DNA from: a virus
Strand: one strand, 5' to 3'
DNA: 33,820 nt
IMG/VR virus record: IMGVR_UViG_3300031578_000197
Span: 1 to 33,820 of that record
The translations under genes were made by a program, and so were the position numbers. The notes beneath the pieces are model-generated. The model saw nothing but the letters and a program-made list of their open reading frames with translations, did no database searches and had not been told where the DNA came from. Positions 27,741 to 33,820 of this stretch are shown here, one piece after another; the first letter of the stretch is position 1; every line of letters starts with the position of its first letter.

Positions 27741-28011
27741 TCAACGTCTCCTGATATTTCTGAGCCGAGGCCTGCCATCGAGCGGCGGCTTCTTTCTGGA
27801 TCTCCAGGCTAGCAATTGTGATCTCGTGCGCCACAACCTGAGCGGCTCGAGCTGCTTCCGATGCGGCCAGCTTCTCGACAGTCCGCTCATGCATCTTCAC
27901 AGCGAAATACACACCAGCGATCACGACCAAGATGACGAGTCCGATCGCGAGCTTCTTGCCATGCTTGGCCGCCAGGATCGCGAGAGACGGAGGGATGAAT
28001 AGCGAGATCAC
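27394..28011 (-). CDS. Inner-membrane spanin (Rz-like)
   Basis: GTG 28011 overlaps the stop of the upstream membrane-protein gene (GTGA); the frame further upstream is a shadow. The 205-residue product has one N-terminal span at about 20-42 (LAIGLVILVVIAGVYFAV), then a long periplasmic coiled coil with EKLAASEAARAAQVVAHEI and QKEAAARWQASAQKYQETL. This is the type II-in/coiled-coil layout of Rz proteins. The C-terminal ~80 residues overlap the Rz1-like gene and have low complexity (Ser, Asp, Arg). They are probably little constrained in this frame. It should pair with the o-spanin to fuse inner and outer membranes at lysis. Confidence 0.75.
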   Translation of the reverse strand: MISLFIPPSLAILAAKHGKKLAIGLVILVVIAGVYFAVKMHERTVEKLAASEAARAAQVVAHEITIASLEIQKEAAARWQASAQKYQETLNDQVRVRYDAASENRSIAKTLSSGRLERLAREKPELLERIANRGTARIIGLLNCTSTSRGCDGDNRTPGSDAANSVSPAPDAGNIQVDRDGPWALERSGRSVLLSRSDGIRSSST

Positions 28012-28247
28012 GGTTTGTCGTTCCAGATCGCACCGAACACGTACGTGCCGGTGATCGAGATGAGTGTGGTGAAGCCCATCTGAACCGCTGTCAGGTGGAT
28101 CGCGGAGCCGGAGTCCTTGTAGAGCGCCCAGGCGATACAGCCCATGGAGAACCCTACCACAGCGAACATCAGCCGGCGGCGCTTCTGCCAGGAGTGCCCG
28201 CCTACGTTGCGGTCGTCGACAAGCTGTCCTTGGGCGAACTCTTCCAT
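28008..28247 (-). CDS. Two-span membrane protein, candidate holin
   Basis: This 79-residue protein has a polar N-terminus (about 1-24, ending WQKRRRLM), a first span at 27-43 (FAVVGFSMGCIAWALY), a short loop with DSGSA, and a second span at about 52-74 (TAVQMGFTTLISITGTYVFG), then a short acidic end. Two spans, small size and position directly before the spanins suit a class II-type holin. The pattern 'R-R-R-x-M ... G-A/T-Y-V-F-G-A-x-W-x-D' recalls phage membrane proteins with that tentative role. A hairpin sits immediately against the start codon, with no clear Shine-Dalgarno. Confidence 0.65.
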   Translation of the reverse strand: MEEFAQGQLVDDRNVGGHSWQKRRRLMFAVVGFSMGCIAWALYKDSGSAIHLTAVQMGFTTLISITGTYVFGAIWNDKP

Positions 28248-28280
28248 GCGGGCATTCTAGCCCACTCGACAATTGCCCGC
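28248..28280 (-). promoter_or_regulatory. Hairpin abutting the start codon of the candidate holin gene
   Basis: GCGGGCA (28248-28254) and TGCCCGC (28274-28280) form a perfect 7-bp inverted repeat with a 19-base loop. An inner GGGC-TAGAAT-GCCC hairpin is possible instead. On the minus strand the 3' arm ends directly before ATG 28247, and no ribosome site is seen in the usual place. The structure might restrict translation of the holin candidate or end transcription of the fibre gene. There is no U tract. The remaining 20 bases to 28300 show nothing notable. Confidence 0.45.
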
Positions 28281-28300
28281 TGGGGTGTGGGTGATCAGCA

Positions 28301-29566
28301 TCACGTTGAAGTGACCGGCCCCCCAACGAGCATCCCGCACAACCGAGCGAACGTGACGTCATGGCTGCTGGCGCCCGTATGGTCGATCTGAAGCTGGACC
28401 GAATCCGTGTTGACCATGTCCATGTAGCCCGACAGACAGAAGACAGTTTCCGTCGTGCCTGTCGTGAGCCCTCGTTGCCGTGCGATCGTCTTTGAGCCTC
28501 CTGTTACCTTTTGAATCTGAACGTCGAATATTGCGCCCGCGTCCACATGCTCAACAACAAGATACGCCGTCCAAAGATATGTCCCGTTGAAGTCCGTTCC
28601 AGTCGGGATCACGAGTGACGCGCTGGCGCCAGAGACGAACGGATTTGTCAGGTAGGAGGCGGGCTCTCTTCGCCATGTGTCCTGCCCGTTGGAGTTTCCA
28701 ACGGGCGCCGCAAAGGTGATTGGGGTGAAGCCCGCGCCTGTCACGATAGTCTGGGGTGATCCAACGGGCAACTCCGCGAAGACGCGGGCCTGTTCCAGAT
28801 ACATCATCTGGCCCTTCTCGCGATACTCGACAGCGACAACTGCTGCTCCCGAGCCCTCCGCGGTAGCCTTCTGCGAAATCCAGCCGAAGCGGGATGGAGT
28901 TCCCAGGTGCGAGAACCCTGCATCCTGCAGCACACCCGCGTTGCTGGCGAGCCGGATCGAAGGGGCGCTGTCCCCGACCAACGTTCCGGTCGCGCTCCGG
29001 CGTTCCACGATCCGATTGATCGTATCGCCGCTCAACAGCGGAGTGAGCTGGGTATCCGTGGCCAGTAGGTCGACGAACGGAGTCGTGAATAAATTCGCCG
29101 CAACCGTGATGGTGCAGACGTCCACGAATGCGTTGCCGAGAAGGGTAGAGATCGAAAGCAGCCCGTTGATGTCCGACGCGATGTAGTACAGGCCGTTCCC
29201 GCGCGTGGAGCTGAACGTGTCCCCTGCGGTCACAATCTTCTGCCCATTGCCAAACATGTCCCCGGCCGCGATGGTCAGCACCGTACCTGTGTACGAGACC
29301 TTTACATCCTTCGGTGAGAACCGACCGTTGCCTGCGTTGTTCGTCTCTACGTCGCTCGACACCAGAATGTCGCGCGGGATCGCCGCGTCTTGCAGACGAG
29401 CGGCTGCCAGCTCGTCGATCATCGTGTCCACGGTGATGCGGATAGCCTCGAAGTTGTTCTTGAAGTCAGCTGGATAGTTGAGGTACTGGGACAAACCACC
29501 AACCACCCCCTGGCCAGTGTCGAACGCCTCCAAATAGGCCGGATTTGTTCCGAGTTTCGTTGCCAC
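28301..29566 (-). CDS. Tail-fibre or receptor-binding-like virion protein
   Basis: This 421-residue protein is the last of the structural run before the lysis genes, where fibre genes often lie. Its N-terminal part (about 1-60) is helical, with LEAFDTGQGVVGG and an FEAIRITVDTMIDELAAARL helix, a likely attachment or trimer region. The rest is beta-rich with many Ser/Thr/Gly, and the C-terminal ~130 residues (from DTWRREPASY on) look like a jelly-roll: YLWTAYLVVEHVDAGAIFDV, then KTIARQRGLTTGTTETVF, then VQLQIDHTG strands. No catalytic motif was found. The assignment rests on composition and position. Confidence 0.6.
   Translation of the reverse strand: MATKLGTNPAYLEAFDTGQGVVGGLSQYLNYPADFKNNFEAIRITVDTMIDELAAARLQDAAIPRDILVSSDVETNNAGNGRFSPKDVKVSYTGTVLTIAAGDMFGNGQKIVTAGDTFSSTRGNGLYYIASDINGLLSISTLLGNAFVDVCTITVAANLFTTPFVDLLATDTQLTPLLSGDTINRIVERRSATGTLVGDSAPSIRLASNAGVLQDAGFSHLGTPSRFGWISQKATAEGSGAAVVAVEYREKGQMMYLEQARVFAELPVGSPQTIVTGAGFTPITFAAPVGNSNGQDTWRREPASYLTNPFVSGASASLVIPTGTDFNGTYLWTAYLVVEHVDAGAIFDVQIQKVTGGSKTIARQRGLTTGTTETVFCLSGYMDMVNTDSVQLQIDHTGASSHDVTFARLCGMLVGGPVTST
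28684..28706. repeat. Perfect 10-bp inverted repeat inside the fibre-like gene
   Basis: GCCCGTTGGA is followed by GTT and then by its exact reverse complement TCCAACGGGC, giving a 10-bp stem with a 3-base loop. It lies within the coding frame, just before the predicted C-terminal beta domain of the fibre-like protein. There is no following U tract on either strand, so it is not a typical terminator. Confidence 0.7.
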
Positions 29567-30033
29567 TATGCCACCTCATTTCCGTCTGCATCTAGAATAA
29601 CTTGGTTGCCAAAGCCTTTGACGCCCCATGCTAGATTCGTTGAATAGTAGTCGAACGCACGCCGTCCGGTCGTGAAGCCTTTGGGTGCGCCCGCTGTCAC
29701 TGTGTCAGCACTCTCGTCCAGCAGCGCGACAACTGCTACCGCTGTGATGCGATCCGCGGAACCAATCACGATCCATCGACCGCCGGCGTTGCGTGCGATC
29801 TCCACAGCCTTCCCTTGCTGGGCATACGCGCGTCCGCCCTCACCGTTCGACGATTTGACGACCACATCTCGGAGCGGTCGTGAGGCGCCAATGTCCACAT
29901 CAACAACAAACACAGTCCGTTCGAGCAAACTCGCGTCCATGTTAAGGATCTTGGGCTCTGTCAGGACGGTGCCGCGGCGAATCTCCTGTCGCGCGCGGAT
30001 GTCGCGATCGATGAGCTTCTGTACTTCGTTCAC
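29566..30033 (-). CDS. Virion-associated hypothetical protein
   Basis: This 155-residue protein sits between the fibre-like and hub-like genes, with 1- and 4-base overlaps. It has an N-terminal charged helix (VQKLIDRDIRARQEIRRG), then a beta-rich domain: LLERTVFVVDVDIG, PLRDVVVKSSN, GRWIVIGSADR. A tail with WGVKGFGNQVILDADGNE follows. The fold looks like a small beta-sandwich used as tail or baseplate connectors. No family is recognised. The role is inferred from the neighbours. Confidence 0.55.
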   Translation of the reverse strand: MNEVQKLIDRDIRARQEIRRGTVLTEPKILNMDASLLERTVFVVDVDIGASRPLRDVVVKSSNGEGGRAYAQQGKAVEIARNAGGRWIVIGSADRITAVAVVALLDESADTVTAGAPKGFTTGRRAFDYYSTNLAWGVKGFGNQVILDADGNEVA

Positions 30034-31673
30034 GGATGAACCCCTATGGTTGTCTCAAACAAGGCCAGCGTCGCAATTTGGTTCTGCGACCTGGAGAGCG
30101 TACGACCGATCTCCAGAATCATGAACTCGCGACCATCCGGCAGCAAAAACTTATCCAACGGCTCCAGCCGTAGATCATGAACCATCGTGCAGTTGTAGAG
30201 GTTCCCTCTCTTGCGGGCGGTTCGCAACTCGCGCATGGCGATTGCGTCGGCCTCACCCTGGGTGTCGATCAGGTGGTTCTCGACGGTAATGTTTCGGATA
30301 TCAACGAACGCGAACTGGCCCACGCGGGCGACGCCACGGATCTCCTTGAAGACGTACTCGTACGGCTCACCGATGACCTCGTAGTCGCCGCGTCCGATGG
30401 TCGCCTGGATGAGCGCGATAGCAAGAGAAGCGACGGTCTCAAGGATGCGTCCAACCGAGATTGTCGTCCCGGAGGAGGCGCCGAGACCTGCGACGATCAC
30501 AAGATCCGGGATGTACTGGGCGACGATCGCGAGCGCATACAGGACAACCACAAGCGGCGCGTAGAACGCCCCCTCCACTTCAATGCGGCCAGACCGAGTG
30601 CCTGTATCATCATCCGTGGTCAGCTTCAGGCTTTCGGCTCCGAACGGGATCAGAGCACCAGTCACGGACGAGATCACATTCAAGCGGGCGTTTTCGGCCT
30701 GCTGTGTTCGATCACTTGACCACTGAACTTTGATGGAAGCGTCACCGCCGAAGAAGCCCAGGGTCACGCCGGCCGATGCGAGCGCCTGTGTGGGCTGAAC
30801 GATCTTTTCCATGGTCGACTGAAGCCCGACGATCTCGACTTCGTTGACATCCTCGAGCGGGCTGAAGGGTCGGCTGAAGCCCTCGAACGGATCCAAGTTG
30901 AGGTAGGTGACACTGGGGCCCTTGGTTGAGGTATTTTCAGTGAAGACCATCACCCCTCCACCGTTGAAATACGGGACGAAGCCATCGACGAACGAGAACT
31001 TCGCCATCGAAAGCAGGGGGCTCTCATCGACAATCTGCGTGGTGCTCTGCGTTGTGACCTGTGTGCCAACCCCACCCAGGTTGAACTCCGCGTCAGCGAG
31101 CCCCGCCTCATCCACCAGGATCGAGCGCATGATGAATTGGTAGGGCGTGCCCTGCCCGAAGTTTTGGCTCGTCGTTTTTACCTTCAACAGTGACGAGGTG
31201 CGATCCTCGGCAGCCACCTGGAGGATCAGGTTGCCCGCGCGGTCTGTCATCTCGGCGCCCGCGCGTCCGATGATCGTACCTGTGAAGGTAGTTACCCACT
31301 TATCCTCGGTCAGCGACGAATCACCTTCAACGATTCGAATCCCGTTTCCAGGCTTGAGCCAACGCTTCGCACTGCCGTTAACCGGATCATACACTGTGCC
31401 TCTGTCAACGATATTGATAGAGATGCTATTCCCCTGGATGTTCCCCTGGGCCACATCGCTGGAGCGCTCAGTCATGACCACCTCGGACACGACGTTCGTG
31501 ATATCCAACGGACCCGCAAGCGCGTCAAGCGTGGCACCCTGCACCAGCCGAGAGATGTTGTCCGGCACGACCAGGGATCTGGTGCTGACGAAATCGTAGA
31601 CGTAGACCTTGTAGTCGTATCGTCGAAATCGATCGGTCTGAATAGGCAGCAGCTCCGTGCTCAAGGCTCTCAA
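30030..31673 (-). CDS. Baseplate-hub or tail-tip-like protein
   Basis: At 547 residues this is the largest gene of the structural segment. The first ~280 residues are beta-rich with hub-like features: TDRFRRYDYKVYVYDF, VVSEVVMTERSSDVAQGN, a NSISINIVDRG strand, TGTIIGRAG and LILQVAAEDRTS. Phage hub and late-control-D-type proteins use such repeated beta domains to form the tail tip ring. An odd feature is a hydrophobic, helical insertion at about 360-420 (APLVVVLYALAIVAQYIP and on), which could be a fusion-type or membrane-interacting segment. The C-terminal part again reads as beta, with LYNCTMVHDLRLEPLDKFLLP. Family assignment is tentative. Confidence 0.5.
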   Translation of the reverse strand: MRALSTELLPIQTDRFRRYDYKVYVYDFVSTRSLVVPDNISRLVQGATLDALAGPLDITNVVSEVVMTERSSDVAQGNIQGNSISINIVDRGTVYDPVNGSAKRWLKPGNGIRIVEGDSSLTEDKWVTTFTGTIIGRAGAEMTDRAGNLILQVAAEDRTSSLLKVKTTSQNFGQGTPYQFIMRSILVDEAGLADAEFNLGGVGTQVTTQSTTQIVDESPLLSMAKFSFVDGFVPYFNGGGVMVFTENTSTKGPSVTYLNLDPFEGFSRPFSPLEDVNEVEIVGLQSTMEKIVQPTQALASAGVTLGFFGGDASIKVQWSSDRTQQAENARLNVISSVTGALIPFGAESLKLTTDDDTGTRSGRIEVEGAFYAPLVVVLYALAIVAQYIPDLVIVAGLGASSGTTISVGRILETVASLAIALIQATIGRGDYEVIGEPYEYVFKEIRGVARVGQFAFVDIRNITVENHLIDTQGEADAIAMRELRTARKRGNLYNCTMVHDLRLEPLDKFLLPDGREFMILEIGRTLSRSQNQIATLALFETTIGVHP

Positions 31674-32266
31674 GGGATTACCTCACTCACGAGCAGGAAG
31701 TCCCACTCCACCACGCGGTCAATCAGCCCAGTGGGGACGGCGTCCAGCGTGCCAGCTGGGTAAAGCCCGTTGTCCTTCACGTCCAGTTTGCCAGCGGTAC
31801 CCCCCACGCGGATGTCCAGAAGCACCACGTTGTAGGCCACCGTAGTTCGATCACTGGGGGCCCACTGTAAAAAGTTCTCCGGGGCAGCAGCCGCCGGCGG
31901 GTTCACAACCAACTCGTACATCCGGCGGAATTGCGCCGTTGTCATCGGCGCGACTCCGCCTGGAGCCTCCCACCTCTCTGTTACGATCGTATCGTCTAGA
32001 TAGTTTTGAGTCACAAACGGCTGCGTAGTACCCAGCGTGCGGAACGTGTCCGACGAGGGCGTGGGGAGCGGGGCCTGATCGAAGTTGATCGTCCGGTCGG
32101 GGTTCTTGTTGTACGTGACAATTGGGAAGTTGGCCGAGTCCGGGTGAGTCATCGTGCGAAGCGCGGACGGATTTCCTGCGCTTGCCGCGTCAACGATGAT
32201 GATGGGGAGCGTAGCGGTCGTCGCCTCCCCCACGAGGATTTCCCAGATCTTGCTTTCTGTGGGCAT
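31670..32266 (-). CDS. Tail/baseplate-region hypothetical protein
   Basis: This 198-residue protein overlaps the hub-like gene by 4 bases and abuts the Ig-domain protein upstream (1 base between). It is beta-rich with proline turns: IWEILVGEATTATLPIIIVD at the N-terminus, PIVTYNKNPDRTINF, YNVVLLDIRVGG, and a C-terminal VVEWDFLLVSEVIP. An alanine/proline linker (PPAAAAPENF) breaks the middle. It looks like a tail accessory or connector protein, but no specific family is recognised. Confidence 0.5.
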   Translation of the reverse strand: MPTESKIWEILVGEATTATLPIIIVDAASAGNPSALRTMTHPDSANFPIVTYNKNPDRTINFDQAPLPTPSSDTFRTLGTTQPFVTQNYLDDTIVTERWEAPGGVAPMTTAQFRRMYELVVNPPAAAAPENFLQWAPSDRTTVAYNVVLLDIRVGGTAGKLDVKDNGLYPAGTLDAVPTGLIDRVVEWDFLLVSEVIP

Positions 32267-33424
32267 CTATAGCTCCGAGTTCGTAGGAATAACAATTTTC
32301 AAAACAGCGTCCGTGGACAGCGTTAGAGGCGCGGTGTAAGTCGCGGAGATCTGACCGTTTGTATCTGTGCGCCCTGTTTGGTCGGATGCAACGGATCCAG
32401 GTCCGCTGTCAATCTCCACCCAGGCGTTGAGGTTGGGAACGGGTACACCGAACTGATCTACCACTGTCCCAGTTACCCGAGTGGCGCCGCGGATGTACAC
32501 AGTGCGGTCGATCGCGAGTGTACCAGTATAAGTCAGCTCGGGGATGTCGAACGCAAAAATAAAGCCGAACACGAATGGGTCCGGATTCGGAGACGGGTCA
32601 GCGATGCTCTTTCCGAATAGCGCGAAGGCCGTTTTGCCACCTGTAGACCCGGTTGGGATAGTCCGGCGCAGCCAGATGGGGCTGTTCGCGTTCGCGGGGC
32701 GGACCCCCGTGGCGCCACCGGGCGTCGCAAGACCCTCTGAGTACCGAAGGTTGATCAGCTCCGTGCCGCCCCAAACGTTAGAGAACGGCCCTCCAGAATC
32801 AGCGAAGTCCACATTACCGAACGCGCTGAACGGATCGTCAGTCGTAAGCGTGATGTCCGGAGCGTTGCAGGCGGTAATGGCTCCCCCTGCTGCCATGATC
32901 TCTATCGTCGCTGCGCTAGGGGTCAGCGGCTCAATCCAGAACTGGAAGTCACCCTCAGTGCTGCCCCCACGCTGAAAGAAATAAATCATGAGATGATCGA
33001 CTACGCCGGCCGAGGCTTGGGCCAAAGTCACATCCGGGAATAAGTTCTCAGCCTTGCTGGTGCGGATCGTATCCGAAGCGGCGGTGAGAGCGGGAAGCTC
33101 ACGGTCAAGGGTGACCACACCTGTGTCGATGGCCACAACCTTTCCAACAGCCGGCGCGGCATTCCCGGTCACGACCATGATCCAGTCACCAATGGCAGGT
33201 ACGTCTGTCTCTCCCGTATCCGGGGTACTCGCGCTTAGCTTGTTGATCGCAGGGGACACACCGTCGAGCGTGGCTTGGGCGTAGGGGGCAGACTCAGCGA
33301 TAAGTGCAAACGTATTCACGCTCGGGGTCCAGCCGCCAAGACTCAACAACGGATTCGACTGTGCAACGAAGGAGCTAACCGCCCCAGAGTACAGGAACCT
33401 TGCTTGCTCCCCTGTGAGCGCCAT
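32267..33424 (-). CDS. Virion surface protein with a C-terminal Ig-like (Big_1/invasin-type) domain
   Basis: This 385-residue protein starts at ATG 33424 (TAATG coupling with the gene upstream). The first ~300 residues form a large, glycine- and threonine-rich beta region typical of tail or fibre proteins. Residues about 314-370 show a bacterial Ig-like fold of the invasin/Big_1 kind: RVTGTVVDQFGVPVPNLNAW, then GSVASDQTGRTDTNGQISATY. The 'V-x-D-x-x-G-x-P-V' and 'T-D-x-x-G-x-x-x-x-x-Y' strands are typical of that fold. Such domains on phage virions help loose binding to host surfaces. Confidence 0.7.
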   Translation of the reverse strand: MALTGEQARFLYSGAVSSFVAQSNPLLSLGGWTPSVNTFALIAESAPYAQATLDGVSPAINKLSASTPDTGETDVPAIGDWIMVVTGNAAPAVGKVVAIDTGVVTLDRELPALTAASDTIRTSKAENLFPDVTLAQASAGVVDHLMIYFFQRGGSTEGDFQFWIEPLTPSAATIEIMAAGGAITACNAPDITLTTDDPFSAFGNVDFADSGGPFSNVWGGTELINLRYSEGLATPGGATGVRPANANSPIWLRRTIPTGSTGGKTAFALFGKSIADPSPNPDPFVFGFIFAFDIPELTYTGTLAIDRTVYIRGATRVTGTVVDQFGVPVPNLNAWVEIDSGPGSVASDQTGRTDTNGQISATYTAPLTLSTDAVLKIVIPTNSEL

Positions 33425-33820
33425 TACGCGACCGCCTCACACTCGTCAAGCTCTCCGGCTAGATTAGTGCCATACGTTATGTGAGCGAAAGCGATTCCAT
33501 TCGCATCCGTGGTTCCTTGCGAAACCAGAAGCGTTCCGTGGCCCGTCCCGACGCGTACGCTTCGATGCCGCCACCGAACGTGAATTTGAGCGGAAGGCCA
33601 AGAGCCAACCGGCGTCAGAACGCCTGTAGCGTACGCTACCGTGTAGTCGGTCGTCTCGTCGAGCATCGTAGGCCCAGGTTCATCATCGACACCCCCTCCG
33701 CTGCGGACTTCCAGATAACCATCCTCATCAATCTCGTCCGTGGCAACTGTGAACGTGCCCGCACCCAACGCCGTACCATCGAAATTCTCATCCCGAGTTG
33801 AGACCTTGTGGAGCGTGAAG
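33424..33820 (-). CDS. Virion-associated protein, N-terminus outside the window
   Basis: The frame stays open to the right edge, so the start is not visible; an internal TTG at 33768 is not needed. At least 131 residues are visible, starting FTLHKVSTRDENFDGTALG. They are beta-rich, with acidic turns (DEIDEDGYLEVRSGGG), VLTPVGSWPSAQIHVRWRHR and a GIAFAHITYG strand ending before an acidic tail. Composition resembles the protein downstream. It may carry an Ig-like domain too: TTDANGIAFAHITYGT is similar in layout to the T-D-x-x-G-x-x-x-x-x-Y strand there. Probably a tail or fibre component. Confidence 0.55.
   Translation of the reverse strand, partial: FTLHKVSTRDENFDGTALGAGTFTVATDEIDEDGYLEVRSGGGVDDEPGPTMLDETTDYTVAYATGVLTPVGSWPSAQIHVRWRHRSVRVGTGHGTLLVSQGTTDANGIAFAHITYGTNLAGELDECEAVA

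Noticed and set aside
28012-28362. N-terminal extension of the Rz-like gene up to 28362
   Set aside because: This part is a shadow of the two-span membrane protein gene; GTG 28011 with its GTGA overlap explains the start.
1-33820. tRNA, rRNA, CRISPR arrays, insertion sequences, integrase or repressor genes
   Set aside because: No cloverleaf, spaced direct repeats, transposase or recombinase signatures, or CI/Cro-like pair was seen in either strand by reading.

Overview
This window is a segment of a tailed double-stranded DNA bacteriophage genome, most likely lytic or at least without visible lysogeny genes, infecting a Gram-negative bacterium. Evidence for a phage: a run of virion-like proteins at the right end, a lysis region (candidate holins, an i-spanin/o-spanin pair, an M15-type peptidoglycan peptidase), a full replication module (prim-pol/helicase, family A DNA polymerase, SF1 and SNF2-type helicases, VRR-NUC nuclease, DUF3310) and its own nucleotide-metabolism enzymes. 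Evidence for a Gram-negative host: spanins, a lipoprotein-type signal and a protein ending in a PEP-CTERM sorting signal. No integrase, repressor, portal, terminase, tRNA or CRISPR was seen here.

Layout. Two convergent transcription arms meet at about 8873. Left arm (+ strand, 1-8875): about 25 small, tightly overlapping genes (ATGA/GTGA junctions). They include a Fis/NtrC-type helix-turn-helix protein, dCMP deaminase and thymidylate synthase (1037-2361), a Cys/His-rich protein, a truncated ECF-sigma-like protein, an SPFH/band-7 protein, several one-span membrane or exported proteins, and a jelly-roll-like virion protein at the end. Two near-identical leader elements (2391-2440 and 3364-3413), placed the same distance ahead of the next start codon, divide this arm into transcription blocks and are the best promoter candidates in the window.

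Right arm (- strand, read from 33820 down to 8872): tail, baseplate and fibre-like genes (33820-28301); lysis genes (28247-27047); a large T5-A1-like metallophosphoesterase with an N-terminal HTH and the M15 endolysin (27031-24936); SNF2 helicase and accessory replication genes, with an inserted alpha-helical-toroid-like orphan (24925-19906); SF1B helicase and class II ribonucleotide reductase (19768-16803); a group of very small membrane proteins next to a phospholipase A2-like protein (16801-15433); DUF3310, PolA, VRR-NUC and primase-helicase (15192-9989); and finally a lipoprotein, a PEP-CTERM protein and one gene with a possible frameshift (9989-8872).

How it works together. Class II RNR, dCMP deaminase and thymidylate synthase would supply dNTPs, and the A1-like nuclease candidate might degrade host DNA to feed the same pool. 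Prim-pol/helicase, PolA with Leu at the position of E. coli Phe762, helicases and a candidate ssDNA-binding protein replicate the genome. The strongest candidates for undescribed biology are the PLA2-like protein with its small membrane neighbours, the PEP-CTERM protein, the SPFH protein, and the pairing of a sigma-like protein with a duplicated leader element. All functions are inferred from sequence reading alone; no database search was run.
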